From Varanus komodoensis (lineage: Eukaryota; Chordata; Lepidosauria; Squamata; Varanidae), in the NCBI RefSeq assembly GCF_004798865.1, contig NW_025335438.1, forward strand, positions 16,379,412 to 16,443,411: a DNA stretch of 64,000 nucleotides, written 5' to 3'. Positions within the stretch are counted from its first letter, which is position 1. Every line of letters begins with the position of its first letter. Positions 12,600 through 25,400 of the stretch are shown here, in pieces. Under the pieces are notes generated by a model. That model did no database searches, had not been told where the DNA came from, and was given only the letters and a program-made list of their open reading frames with translations. The position numbers and the translations under genes are program-made.

Positions 12600-12830
12600 C
12601 CAGATGGGAAGAAACGGCATTCAAGCAGTATTCAATTAGGGGCAATTAGCAGCTGGGGCGGGGGAAAGGATGAACAAGGAGCTGCTTCAGTTTTGGCCTC
12701 CACTACACTTGCACCAAAAGTTTTACAAAAGAATAATTCATGCAGCATTAAATTCAAACTGTGTTGTATATTATTGAACATTTTAGTATGGTACCCAGCA
12801 CTCAACAAATCTACTGAGCAGTAAAGAAAT
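12600..12830. promoter_or_regulatory. Possible conserved regulatory block with paired CAATTAG sites
   Basis: Two CAATTAG heptamers (12633-12639 and 12643-12649) lie exactly 10 bp apart and are followed directly by the E-box CAGCTG (12650-12655). The surrounding 200 bp are balanced in composition and unlike nearby repeats. Paired homeodomain-type cores beside an E-box are common in developmental enhancers. Function is inference only, and conservation cannot be seen from one sequence. A 126-residue frame (12444-12824) overlaps but shows no domain. Confidence 0.25.
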
Positions 12831-15112
12831 ATTAAATTATAACATGAGGCATGTGTGTCTTTTCACATTGCAATTTCTCATATTTTGGCAGATTTTTACC
12901 TGACTTGAAAAGGGCTCATTTTAATGAAATCAGCACATCTCTTATTTTGGCCACTGATACAGAACACGGATGGATGGTGCTTCTGACTTAGCTCATGAGG
13001 GCAAGACAAAAGAGGCCTGTAAGCATGTTCATGCAGTAGAAAGGACAGCTACCCTTCTGGCAGGAACTCTTGCTTTGTCTGATGGCTTGTGTGAAAGCGG
13101 TGGGGGAACCAATCATAAATACTTCTGGAGGAACAATGATCAATATTAGGTATGCCATAGAGCTGATGATTGCATTCCATTTTGTTAAGCACGGCTAGTA
13201 CAATATTGTCCTTCAATTATTGAGCAACACTTCTTTGCACTGCATCCCACCCTTCAGACTACAGAATGACTGGAGTTGGCTTCCTTCTGTTGTCTCAAAA
13301 GGAACTAAAATGGAGCATTGTGGACACAAACTATAAATTGTATTCAAATATTTCTGGAGAGCATGAGGCAAGGGAAATTTGGACCAAGGTGTGTCATCCT
13401 TCACTGTTGGTCCATATCAAATGCTATCATAACAATCATTTTGAGCAGTATGATAAGGGAAGATTTACTACAGAAATGTCTGTGGGCAGCTTATATGATC
13501 CTTAAAATTGGGAATAGTTGCTGCTAGGTCTATATATGTATTTTTATATGATATCCATCTCTGGATTTATAGTATTCACATTGTCACACTAAATACCCAC
13601 TGTCCAAGGCCGTAATTATAATCTATATGCATTTTATACCCATGTTAACTCACAGTCTGGACCTGCTAGCATGCTAAACTTTCCCTAAGCAATTCAGCAA
13701 AAGAAACTTAACCCAGTGGCAAGGACAATGTGCTGTTACATATGGTGCTGTAATATTTTAAATGAAAGACCAACCACTTAGTATTTTCAAAGTAGCATTT
13801 TTGTGGAAATATATTGCCCACCCTTGCCACCAGAGAAGAGTTACAGTTAAACTGTGAGCTGTAAAGTTTTAAAATTTAAATGCAGTCTTTTCCTAAGATA
13901 AAAGAGCTCCCCTGCAAGCAATCAGAAAGTGACACAAAACCAAGAAGCCTGGATAATCTTTCAAATTGCCTTGTTTGAAAAATGATTATCTGAATAGCTT
14001 TATGAGACTGCAACATCTCATCAAGCAGAAGGATTTGGCATATTTCCCATTAACTCCTCACACAAGCATATACAATCATGCGTTTTTAAAATATCCAATT
14101 AATTATTAGCAACTATTTCCATTCATTGCCTCTGAATTTCAATATTGGATAATGGGAGTAAGATGACTGTGCAATTAAGTCAATACACTGAATATTAACT
14201 GACATGCTACACATATATATTGGACAAAGTGGGCAGCTCAGTCTAGATATATAAGCAGACTATGTTGGGAGTAGCTAGAAGGCTGAGAAGCAGGCAAGAA
14301 TATGCCTTCATATCCACACTGCACACAAAGGCACAGCAGTTTAGTTAGATATTGCACTAGATGGTGTGCAATGCAATATTTAGAAGAAGATACTAGATAC
14401 CAGATGTTGGGTGGGGGGGAACAGCAGGAAACTTACCACTTGCAATAATGAGGTGGGTTCTGTTTGCAGGATTGGAGCTATGTCAAAAAGATGCTTAAAT
14501 AACCAACATCATACTACAGTATAGATCAATAGTCTCAAAAAAGTTTAAGTTCTGTACCTATGATAGAAGAATTATTGCTTGTCATTGTCAAGTGATACAG
14601 ATGTCATGATTCTTCAATGATTTCTTCTTATCCAATTCATTTCTTATCTTCCCTTTCCTTCTGCAAAATTTTTTGCAGATTTCAAAGAGTAATTCCCTTT
14701 TACCACTTTTTTTATAGAAAGTCATCTGTTGGGCAGACCTGGCTCATACTGCTGCTATATATAGAACGAATTGAATCAGCCACAAGGACCAAAGAGACAA
14801 GATAGGATGGAACATGAATTTCTAGTTACCTCCACGATCCTCTTCTTTGTTCACTTTGAAGAACCCAGAGAAAAATGTGAGAGTCTTTCAGGGAACATGG
14901 ATTTTATCTTTCTTGAGCATTTCTGGGACAGTTCCTTCATCCATTATCTATATGAGGAAGTGCGCTTGTAAAGGAAGGGCAGGTGACTGTGCTGGCTAAC
15001 TATTGAGGTATCTTTTGCTCTGTGTTTTTATTCACATTGCATACACACATACTTAATATTGATCATTGTTCAATGGTAAGTCACTTCTGCATCCACTTAC
15101 CTTGAAAAATCC
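12831..15112. other. Gene-free AT-rich stretch
   Basis: No gene or recognised repeat. Several short frames are featureless. The part near 14040-14160 is AT-rich unique-looking sequence. Confidence 0.5.
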
Positions 15113-15865
15113 TACGATGGAACAATCTGAAAATGAAACAAAAGATAATGCCAGAAGATAATGCCAGAAAATGAGATTCCCAGATTGCAAGGCAATGAAC
15201 AAGCTACAGGGGAAGAGCAAAGGTCAAGTACAAATAGTGCCACCACTGATGATGCAACGAGATCAAAACCAAAAGGAAGATTTATGGCTGACATGCATAG
15301 AGGCAAAATGAAAAGCTAATGTTGTACTACACATATGGTTGGAACATGGAATGTGGGAAGTATGAATTTAGGCAAACTCAGAAGAAATGTAGTAACTCCA
15401 ACATTTCAGGAACGTATAGTATAGGCAGTAAGGATATATAATGTAAAGTCCAAGAAAATCATATCAATCAATAAATTTGGCAAATCAACCCAACAATCAT
15501 TGGAATCTGCACTCCAACAACAGATACTGAAAGAGAAATCTGAAACTTTTATGCACATGTCTAAAAGGAAATTAACATACCAAAACAAAGCATGCTGATG
15601 ATCATAGGTGAGCAGAATGAAAAATCAGGAAACAATGCAGAATTGTAGAGGAATTTGGCCTAGGATTCAGGAAGGAAACAGGATAATAACTCATAGAATT
15701 CTTTGAGTTCTCTGTAGAGTTTGCCAACCTTCTATTTATTGCAAATAAATACTTTAGACAGACATGGACATTACCAGTTAGTAATGGTGGGGATTAAATA
15801 GAATATGCAACAGCAAGCAGGAGAGGGAGAAGGTGTAATATTTCTGCCAAAACAAGACTAGGAAG
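15113..15865 (+). mobile_element. RTE/BovB-like LINE, 5' part (endonuclease region), decayed
   Basis: The stretch from about 15190 runs in the order ACAGGGGAAGAGCAAAGG, ATAGTGCCACCACTGATGATG, then TTGGAACATGGAATGTGGG and ATGAATTTAGGCAAACTC. This matches the leader and endonuclease start of RTE-type LINEs (theme 'WNVRSMNLGKL'). Further on, a translation with LIEFFEFSVEFANLLFIANKYF and RQTWTLPVSNGGD parallels the RTE endonuclease segment 'RLIEFCQENALVIANTLF...YTWTSPDGQYRNQIDYI'. Stops and shifts interrupt the frame, so it is inactive. The element continues at 16120 after a CR1 insertion. Confidence 0.6.
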
Positions 15866-16119
15866 AAACAAGACTAAGAAGAAGCTCAGGGAACCAAGAT
15901 TCAGTTTAGATGCCAGGAAGTACTTCCTGACAGTTGGGACCCCAAGGGTATGGAATGGGCTTCCAGGGCAGGTGGTTGAGGTCCCATCAGTGAGGGTGTT
16001 CAAGGATAGGCTGGACATGCTCATGGTGGGCATGTCGTGAGCGGAGCCAGCTGGAGCCAGGGGTCAGACTAGATGGGCAGGGAAGACCCTTCTGACTCGC
16101 TCTGTTTCTATGTTTCTAA
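15866..16119 (+). mobile_element. CR1 LINE 3' end inserted in the RTE element
   Basis: Translation of 15899-16039 reads FSLDARKYFLTVGTPRVWNG-LPGQVVEVPSVRVFKDRLDMLM, the typical extreme C-terminus of CR1 ORF2, ending at TGA. A 3' UTR follows with GGGTCAGACTAGATGG and GACCCTTCTGACTCGC, then the short CR1-type tail TTTCTATGTTTCTA at 16106-16119. The copy is 5'-truncated, as nearly all CR1 copies are. RTE sequence resumes directly after the tail, so CR1 arrived later than the RTE. Confidence 0.8.
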
Positions 16120-16355
16120 ATTGTGGTAGGGAGCATGAACTGTCAATATAAAAAATGAGAAGAAAGCTGAAAAAGATCACTAGTGGAAACACAGTGCCAA
16201 AATAAAAATTCAGTAGCATTCCTGAAGAATTTTAAACTCTACATAAATCACAGATTTGAATTACTGAACATAGCTGATTATGACCCGGAAGAACAATGTA
16301 CTGAAACCAGAGAATTATTATGGAAGACTACAAAAGGGCAATTCCTGTAGAAAGA
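16120..16355 (+). mobile_element. RTE/BovB-like LINE, continuation
   Basis: TGTGGTAGGGAGCATGAACTG continues the RTE frame at the 'RPGADCGSDHELL' point that precedes the CR1 insertion. Downstream, FKLYINHRFELLNIADYDPEE and TRELLWKTTKGQFL parallel the linker between endonuclease and reverse transcriptase in RTE ORFs. The reverse transcriptase itself is missing; sequence changes to a SINE at about 16356. Confidence 0.55.
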
Positions 16356-16486
16356 AACTAAGGTAGGTTGGGCTGAGAGTCTATAATGGATACAAAATCA
16401 CCCAGCTAGCTCCATGGCTCAGTGGCGATTAGAATCCAGATTACCTGAGTCCCATTCCTGAGCAATTAACTACACTATACTGATTT
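16356..16486 (-). mobile_element. tRNA-derived SINE
   Basis: Read on +, the block AAGGTAGGTTGGGCTGAGAG, then TCACCCAGCTAGCTCCATGG, then CTGAGTCCCATTCCTGAGC and TAACTACACTATACTG is the complement of a common reptile tRNA-SINE (theme 'AGTGTAGTGGTTA...GGGACTCAGG...GGTCACCCAGC...CTCAGCCTAACCTACC'). The head lies at the right end. The LINE-type tail is not evident, so the copy is partial. Confidence 0.6.
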
Positions 16487-17013
16487 GATGCCAGGCCACG
16501 TTCTGGTCTCTTCAGAGTAGGACTGATAGGTAGGGGCCTTTTGCTGCCAGATGGATGCTGCCTCTAAGGTTCTGACCCTCTAGTCTGATTTGCCATAGTC
16601 TTTATCACTGCGATGATCAAGGATTGAGTGCCTGGGCTGGGTGAGGCCAATCAGATATATCAGATCTCCAAGTCTGCAGCCTTTTAAATGAGTTGTGATC
16701 TTGGGGCAGAGAAGTTGTCAGTGTCTACTGCTTCCCCTTGAACCCTATAGGACTTGAACAATAGGGCCATCTTCCTTTAAGGAGGTCTCATCCAAGTGTT
16801 GGGCTGGTTCTGACATGCAAGCCACATGTCACGATGCCATGTCAACCAGCTTTCCCCTGACTTTAATGTGTACCCAAGTGGAGGGGTTGGGGGTGGGATA
16901 ATTTTGATAGTTTGAGAATGGAAAAAGTAAATGCAATGCAAGGAAGCAATCTCAGGCCTTGCTGGGTATGGGGTACAACAGCCAATAGGAAGAGGAATAA
17001 GGCTCTCTATTGC
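16487..17013. other. Unassigned stretch
   Basis: No gene. Around 16780-16812 GGAGGTCTCATCCAAGT resembles the complement of 5S rRNA for about 17 bp, too short to call. The remainder is not recognised. Confidence 0.35.
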
Positions 17014-17082
17014 TATTTATTTATTTAAAACTTTTCTATACTGTCCACTACCGAGGTCTCAGGATGGTCTTGCAATAAAACA
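17014..17082 (-). mobile_element. L2-like LINE or SINE 3' tail fragment
   Basis: TATTTATTTATTTAAAACTT with TCTATACTGTCCACTACCGAG and a GATGGTCTTGCAA block is a diverged complement of the L2 tail seen at 22346 and 37966. Only the tail is present. Confidence 0.4.
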
Positions 17083-20000
17083 GAGTGCAGCAGTTATCAC
17101 TTCTTTCACTGGGAAACTTGGCAGACATGGCAGAAAAAGGGCAGTGCCATACAATTCACCATCCGTGCAAAGGCCAAGGATCAAGGAAAACTAACAGGAA
17201 ATATATTTTCTCTACAGAATTCAACTGGCAGATGGATGGAAACACTAAAAAGGATACTTTTATTGCTGTGTCCATTACTTGAAATGAAAACTGTGATTAT
17301 GTGCCTGGGGACCTGATTACATAGTTGACAATCTTAGGAAAAAGCACAAGGTAGAGGTGCCCATAGGCTAGTGTGTACTGCTTCATTAAAATCATTGTTG
17401 TCATCATCATTGACGGGTAGAATAGCAACAGTTTCTATTTCCAGAAAGGGAAATCTGTGGCACGTGCCCAACAGGTATTATTAACCATGGAAGTAACAAG
17501 ATATGCCACAGTGTAATGGCTGAAATGGTCAAATCATAATGCTAATTATTTAGTCTTTTAGTTTAAGCTCCCACAGGATATTAAACATTGCCAACCGCTT
17601 ACTGTTGCAACATCTAATTTTTAGGTTGGTTCCTTTGCCAGCATAGCTCATTGCAAACAGCTTTTGAGAGGCCAAACTGAAGAGTGCTTTAGGCTATGTG
17701 TGAATTAATCTACCTTAAACTAAAATTGGCAAAATGTGAAATGTGGCTAGAGCAGAGAAAAAGTACATCTAAGCAATTGGTATCTGCCTCCTTTACCCTT
17801 TCAATCCTGTAGAGGGTTACCTTTGTCTGTCTCCAAATGACCTTCTCATTTGGGGACAACTGCATCACCAGTATTGATAAATATTAGTAAACAGAATGAT
17901 ATCTGAGCAAAAAAGTCCTCTATATTGGAACTGTCAAATGTGTCTGTTCCAGTCAGCAGCAGAACTAGAAGTAAGGCAAACCACTTAGTTTTATTATGTT
18001 TCAGCAGTATATAAATATCTAAAATAAATAATGGGTGCATGATAATGGTTATGATAGGTATCATAAAGAAACAATCCTGTAAGGTGAGTACTCATGGCCA
18101 ACAATTTCAGCTGGCTTATAAAATGAACAATATTAAAACTATGCCAAAAAGCTTCACTCAATTTACAGTGCAGTGACATGACTTACTACACAGTCTCAAT
18201 TCGATATTTCATGGGTAGGTCAGTACTTACACAAAAGTATGGCGGGGAAAGAAACATCTGTTTGGCAGCAGGGCTATTAGCAGCAGGCAGAGATAGTCTC
18301 ATTTGCATTAATCATTTGTGAGGGAGATCATATCTACAGAAAATAGGGATACAGAAAATATCATTGTGCACTTTCAGTTCATTTTTTAACCAAAACTTGT
18401 CCAGTTAGCATCCCCTGGAACCAAATGCAGACCCAGATGCAATCTGTGGCTATAGGTCCTACATTTCTGAACTTGCAGCATATTTAGCAGATTAAAAAGA
18501 TGTGGTGATAAAGTGCACATTTGAAAAATGTGTGCCTCAGTAAAAAGCATGTACACAAATGCATGCAATTAAAATGTACACAACTGATGCATACTTGTAT
18601 TTGGAAAAATATACATATCAACATGTATACTTTTCATGCCAAAGAAAGAAAGAGTGAGCAAGCTCACAATCTAATACAGACTTATGTCAAAACAAGCATC
18701 AAATTGGAATTTAGGGACCCTTGAGAGGCTGAGGGTTGCCAAGTTGCACATCCCTTATGGCAACAGTGCACTACAATTGTTAAAATGTTATGACATTGAG
18801 AAGTACTTTTAGGCTAGATTTCACAAAGGGAATGAGAACAGGCAAAGCAGCTTGTGTAAAAGGAAAGTATATTACCACGGCTACAAATGGGATAGAAATG
18901 TGAGAGTTCAGAAGGTAATGATCTGGTTAAAAAACAAAACCAAACCCAAATTCTACAGACCCCCTTATCAAATATAATACAGTACACTCACAAGGTTTTG
19001 AATGCACATAGCCATATTCTTCCTCCTTTGGGAACAATGCTCACATATACATATGCATAATCCTGAAACTGGCTTATTTCACCAGTTATTGAATTTCCAC
19101 TATGAATTTTTTGTGCAAATTGATATATTACCCCAAAGCCTTCTTCAGGTATTCTCAAAGGATGTTATTGAAGCACACGAGGAGCGGGGAGTGTGATATC
19201 CTTGCCTACACTTTTCACAGTGAGAGCCACTGTGTGAACGGGCAATCTCCAGTGCCTGTAGGGTGTCTCTGTGCAATTAAGAATGCTGCTTTTCCATGGG
19301 CCTTGAACATACAGAGAGCCTCCATGGATACAGCAAGCTCCTGTCTGTAGAGAGTCACATTGTACACAGAAAAGATGGTGATCTGACAACAGGGAGGGCA
19401 GGACAGGAGTACTCCCTTTCCCTGCACATTGCTTTTACAAGAGAAGAAGAGCATTTAAAAGTGCCTAAACAATCAGCAATTCTTCTCATTTGGAGAATAA
19501 GATTTTATTATCTGATTCTTTTAAAGCACACACTTCCTCTCATTGGTTTGGGAAAATAGAGTTGTCTTTTCAATTGAAGCATTTTCAATTGAAATGCATT
19601 CAATTGCATTTGCCACACACACATTTGCTTGTGCTTTGAGATTGGCTTCTGAGCCTTTGATCATGTACCCGCTCCTGAGATCATTAAGGTTGCTGAACAC
19701 AAGTAATAGCAGTGATCACCCTGCAATTTCTCTTGACACCCATTTTGGCTGTCTAGATTTAGGGCCAGCAAAGAGAGAGAAAGATGCTAGGGCACTGATT
19801 GAGCAGCTCTGTAACCTCAGCCTCCTCTCCTCCTCATCAACTCCCTGCCCCTTTTCTTGCCTCTCATTGCAACTTGGGGAGGGGCAGCTGGTATCATTTT
19901 TTCCATGATGACTGTAAGGAGGAAGGATGGGGACTTCGTCTTCAGAATCCAGGAACTAAAGTTGGAGGATCTTTGTTCTTGGACTGCAATAAATCTGTGG

Positions 20001-21314
20001 TATTCCAGATGGTGTTGGAAGACCATAGGATTGTGCTCTAAAAGGATTGTATACCGTTGTCTATTTGATTTCATACTGAGTTTTAATCAATTTTAATTGA
20101 TTTTCTCATTCTTCTGCTGGGCTATGTTATTGGGTTTGGTGCAGTTAATGATATTTAATTCTACTATTCTTTCATTGGTTAATTTTATATGTTGGAAGCC
20201 ACCTTGAAAAAGTAGGCCCAAAATAACCTGAATAATATCAGTGCTCAAAACAGTGCAGGCACTAATGAACTCTACTATTGTTAGAACAAACTTTCCCCCA
20301 AGAAGAGAAAGAATTTTGTTTGTAGTAACTGGGTAAGTTATGCGGATGAATGTAGTATTTTCCATCTTCAAAAAGATCCCCCCTTCCCCGAGTGATTTTC
20401 CTTGTTGTTAAACTTATTTGGTACCATGCCAACTCTTCATGAGGCTGTTGAAATCTAAGTACTTACCAACTTTCCAGTAAAGCCATTGTCTCTTCAGCAG
20501 AACAAAGAAAGTTGGCTTCTGCTTTCTGCCTAAATGTAGACACTGGGTAGTAAATGATTTCTTCTGAGAGCTCTGATTAGAAAAATGACTCTGTGTCCTT
20601 GAATCAGTGCCAGATTTGGAGTGTCTCTGTATCACTGCTGATGTATGACACTGATGCAAGTGGAATGAATCAACTCCTGGAATAATGTTGCAGACCAGTA
20701 AGTATGCTCCAGGGATAACATTAGCTCTAGGACTGCACAGAGAATGTACAGTAAGGTTAGAGTGTTTACAAACATCCTTTGCATTATAACTTAAAGACAC
20801 AGGTGCTTAACTGACTTTTCCCAGCAGAGAACTAAAGATAACCATGCATCTTCAATGTAAAGGCATGGCTAGTCAGCAGCACTAGCTAAATCAGATCTTA
20901 ATGAAAGGGTGGGTAACTTGTGTCAACATAAGAAGGCCTACGATTCCTATCTTAATGCCTTTTTTGAGCCCCAAGGAAACAGATGGGAATTGTTTTTTAT
21001 GTTCCAGTAAGATAACTCACATTTGCTGCTCAATGAGACATGTTCTTGGGAAGTTTTATACATCTAAGATTATATTGTTTCACTTGATTTCACCTGAGTT
21101 AGAGAGCTGCTACCAACAGGCCTTGTCAAGATTGGCCACGATGAAAAATTCTTACCTAGAATAAAGCAGCTTCTTATTCTGCCATTTGTATGAATACTGG
21201 TGCTCCTTTTTATTCTTCAATACTCCAGTATTCCTAAGAATCTCACTGCTTCACTCTTTTACTTGTACTAATTGAACATGAAAAGCAACTGTCATACTGT
21301 AATTGGTAGCTTTT
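17083..21314. other. Gene-free stretch
   Basis: No gene recognised. The frames at 19543-19908 (121 residues) and 20414-20800 (128 residues, minus) have no domains or repeats. One tandem CAATTG array at 19571-19615 is listed separately. The rest looks like unique AT-rich DNA. Confidence 0.5.
19571..19615. repeat. 15-bp tandem repeat carrying three CAATTG palindromes
   Basis: CAATTG occurs at 19571, 19586 and 19601, exactly 15 bp apart. The units CAATTGAAGCATTTT, CAATTGAAATGCATT and CAATTGCATTTGCCA are related but diverged. It may be a small minisatellite or a cluster of E-box-like sites. Confidence 0.6.
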
Positions 21315-21400
21315 GTAGGATGGCCACATGTCCTTCTTTACCGAGGACTGTCCTCTTTTACTGAGGACTGTCCTCTGTTTGAAAGACTGTTCTACCCAAT
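21315..21400 (+). repeat. 'TGGCCAYATGTCCT' family repeat, copy 1
   Basis: GGATGGCCACATGTCCTTC leads into two tandem units, each with GAGGACTGTCCTC (itself nearly palindromic), then a TTTGAAAGACTGTTCT block. Related segments occur at 33490-33600, 33770-33850 (inverse order) and 42355-42425. The pattern fits a short non-autonomous DNA element, but the family and ends are not determined. Confidence 0.45.
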
Positions 21401-22345
21401 TCCAGTTTAAAGATTAAGAATCCCTAATAGTTGCCCATCATCAGTTTGCTTCTGGACAGCATACTGAACAGGTAGGTACACATCACCTGGTCATAGTGTT
21501 CCACACTATGGTGATGCAATGCACTTTATTTCTATTACAGTAATTTTTTGTGTATTTGCACTACTGGCATACTTCTTTCCCTCTTCTTTGAGGCATTTTC
21601 TCTACTTTGGCAATTTATGAGTATTCACCTTCCTTGCTGCTTTATATATGGCTTTATTCAATTAAAAACAACACAAACCTTGGATGCTCAATATTACAAA
21701 TGTATGCCTTATGGTCACCCCATATATACATAGATATCAGAACTAATGTATATAGAAGGTGTGAAGTTCCTAATTCCGAAGGACAACAGTTTATTCATTC
21801 TTCATATGTCAAAATGAGAAGCTGTTTATTTAAGAATAGGCCAAGAGAAAGCTGAAATAGAGAATGGAAGTAGCCACCAGAACAGTGTGAGTAAAATGAT
21901 CAAAATTTGTAGCTGGCAATACCTTTATTAGGACCAATCTAAATGTCATTAATCAGTGAGCTAATTTTTGAATTCTCCAGAATATTTCATAGGACTAAAT
22001 GGTCCAGGAAACATGGGGAAGAAAAGTAACAAAGTACAAAAATTGCAGGTGATGTGGCCATGAAGTTTCCATTTTTGAAGCAGTCTCATGATGGAGACTG
22101 AAGACTATATAAACAAATAACTTCTAGGTCTAGGAGCTGCAGGTATCAATTGCACTTGGGATTTGAAGACAAGAAAGAAATGCCTGGTCCTACTTTTGAA
22201 AATACAGTGTCTGTTAACCAGCTCTGTCTCCAGTCTTAGTTAAACACAAGATTCTTGGGTAGGCAGAGAACAAGAAAATGTGACTATATGTATATTTAGA
22301 AAGAAAGAAGCCCTATAACTCACAGTATTCTCCAGCCAGTCATAC
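21401..22345. other. Gene-free stretch; dispersed repeat at its end
   Basis: No gene. The segment 22283-22343 resembles 3150-3210 (shared TATATTTAGAAAGAAAGAA core). Otherwise nothing recognised. Confidence 0.45.
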
Positions 22346-22470
22346 ATTATTTATTTATTTAAAACATTTCTATGCCACCCCCATCGCAACAAAGCCTCAG
22401 GGCGGCTCACAACATTCATAAAAAGATACAATTAATAATTTAAAAACTGAAAAATTCAGGTGCAAGAAGT
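22346..22470 (-). mobile_element. L2 LINE 3' end fragment
   Basis: ATTATTTATTTATTTAAAAC, then TTTCTATGCCACCC, CATCGCAACAAAGCCTC and GGGCGGCTCACAAC match the 3' end of the L2 copy at 37966-38090 almost base for base, continuing to a CAGGTGCA block. This is a severely 5'-truncated copy of the same subfamily. Confidence 0.75.
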
Positions 22471-25400
22471 ATCAACACTGGACCAGAATTTACTTACCAC
22501 CTCTTTGCAAAGTGTTCAAGATGGTTTAAAGAAATGTAAAACAATGAACATTTTAAAAAATACTAAACAGTACTAAAATGTGTCTTTGGACAAATGCAAA
22601 CAAAGCAAACAAAATTAGTAAACTCAAAAGAACAATATAACTTAAAGACACTTAAGCAGTACTTTCTGCCCATGTCAAAGCAGCAGGAATCTTTTCTCCA
22701 ACCCTACATAAGTGCATCAAAATCCTCAGAGAACCAAAGATACGGATTAGCTCTGTGTGGAGGTGAGAGCTTCTCGGAGTCACTTCTGAATGACAAAGAT
22801 GGCTGACAAGATCACTGGACAGATCAGTAGGAAAATCTTTTCCATATATGTATATATGTATAAAGAACCATAAAAATGTAAACATACCTAGTAGCCAGAT
22901 ATTTCCATGAGATTGAATCTGAAACATATTGTGCTCAAAGTTGTAAGTTATCATTAAGCCGCAGAATTTAGAGGCTTAACAGGCACACTATGCAGAGTAT
23001 GAATAGCAGTGGAAGTAGTCCTTGCCTCCATGTCCTCCCATCCTGCCTTTTTTCCTAAATGGCTATTTGCCCATCTAGTTGGGGTGCTTTGGAAGAGGGA
23101 GGAAAGGATACTGAGAAGGCTTCAGGATAGCTTGTATCCTGTCCTATTCAGTTCTTTCCCCTCTCTGCCCACCAGAAGCTCCCCTTCCCCACCATGCAAT
23201 ATCTTCATTTACTTCTTGTGTAATTGATTACTAAGTTGCAATTCTTTTTATCCCTTTTGTTTGTAAAGATTTAATACTGAAGTACTAAGTTCTGTATGTG
23301 TTGCAATATCTGGGAGAAAACATTGGTAGACCTACCAAGAATAGCTGGGATTTGAATAACTATTTTGAAATGGATTAATATTTACTATTATCATATCTGC
23401 TGTATTTAATATTTCATGTCATAGTCAATCAGCAGGCCAGTACCCAAAGTCAAGAGAAAACAAATATCCAGATAAATCCACAGCTAATTAAATTAATGGC
23501 ACTATTCCAAGGGCTGAATGGTAAGTCTCACTTGATTTTTTTTCTGTTTTTAAAGACAGTCATTCTTAAGATTATGAATAGCTAAAGAGAAGCAAGAATA
23601 CATTCTAGCTGACTTTTAACAGTAGATTTAGAATACAATTTATAATACAAATTGCTCATTCAGTGCGGGGTCCACACATTATCATACTAGTAGTTCCATC
23701 ATAGTTAAAACCAGTTAAGACATTTATGTACAAATCCTTCCATCTTCATAGTAGTAGGAGGGGCAGGCAGGGCTCTTTCTTGTAATATATTCTGTAGATT
23801 GGATGAGGCAATAGTGCACTGCCCACGTGTAAAGAGTAGGGTAGATTGTAGCGGCAGCCCATGAGTGTATCTCTTCCTCTGAGTGGCAGCCATCTGGCCG
23901 AAGTGGACCACCATGGTGGGCAAGAGCTGAGGGGCAAGAAAGCCTTTTGTTTTCATTTTCTTTCTCTGACTTCTGAATAGCCAAAGTTCTCTGGGTATGA
24001 AAAAACAATTCATAATATACAATCAAATGCAAAATACATTTACAATAAAAACAGCATAAAATTTCAAACCAAAACTTAGAACTTAAATCAAGCATGGGTG
24101 AAGACACAGTTGTACCACTCTTGCACAGAATCTTCAAGCAGCCTTCTGGGTCAATGGGGATACTGATTTGCTGGTAGAGGCCTCTTGGAAGGACTCCTGT
24201 AGCTGCAGATAAATTACAGGAACACAATAATGGCATGGTAAAGCACACAGGTTCACAGGTGTGGCAGGGAAGGTATGCTAGTCAGTGTCAACAATACTGG
24301 TCCAGATGGGTCCTTAATATAGCTCAGTATAAGGCAGTTTCTCATGTTCCTAATGACACTCCTTCCTTTTCTGGCTAACCTTTTAAAAACTTCCATCAGT
24401 GCTTCAGTATGTGTGAATAGGTGCTTTCCCTTTCCATTGCTGTGGTCATTGTTCAACAGTGGAACTCATGTGGTCAGGTCATCCCTGAAAGGTTCAGCTT
24501 TCTAAGAAAACCTGAAAAGCCTTTTGGTTTTGATAGGTAGGGAAGTGCAAATCAACAAACCCCAGCCTCACTAGTTATCTGAATTCCCGCTCATTCTGAG
24601 TTGAGTCTATAACAGATTGTGAACTTCATTTTTTGTATGAAATTCCATGCGTATTTCTCCAAATATATGCAGTTAGGTACATCTTTGAAATATACATAGT
24701 CTCATCCCATTGATAAAAGTATTTTTGTGTACAATTTTCAAATAGAGATATGCAGTTGAACATTTACAGTGTGTATGTTTCTCCTGTAAATCTATGCATT
24801 CCAGGCTTCGGCCACCAATTGTGTCTGAGTCTATACTTGGTCCTGAAGGTGTGAACTGGGTAATACCTGATTTAAAAATGAAGTGAAATAAATTCCTCAT
24901 ACATCCCCATTTTGAAAGATGCAAATTACAGGATGTCCCAATTAAACATATGATTCTTAGTATATCAAAACCTATTACTGTCTACCAGTAGAAAATCCTG
25001 GGAATTTGAAATGAATATGAATATTTTCTGCTTGCTTTCAGGATGAGGGGAATGCAGAGGATTATATGAATGTGAACATATGAAGTTAATAACTTAAAAT
25101 ATTTCAAACTAAAATGCTTGAAAATGGTCTTGGCAAATGCATTTGTCCCAACAAGATCTGTTACATGCACATGTGTGAAATGAAGGGGGCAAGATTACAC
25201 AGTGAATCAGTTGTGGGCTTTTAGAAGTAGGCATCAATATTCATTAGGATGCAAGTCATTTCTTACTCATAGTTGTGACTCACACTTTCTGCCTTCCGAA
25301 GTTGAATTATACTGCAAGTGCCTATCCCTTGTATGCTGCAGTAGCAAAGTAGATATGAAGAATTAAAAGGGAGGCATTTGTGAACACTGCAAAGATAAAG

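Noticed and set aside
12444-12824. 126-residue frame
   Set aside because: No domain; overlaps a candidate regulatory block.
16780-16812. Second 5S-like segment (GGAGGTCTCATCCAAGT)
   Set aside because: The match is too short to separate from chance.
23724-24248. 174-residue open frame on minus
   Set aside because: No domain, signal peptide or repeat; a frame of this length is expected by chance about once in this much AT-rich DNA.
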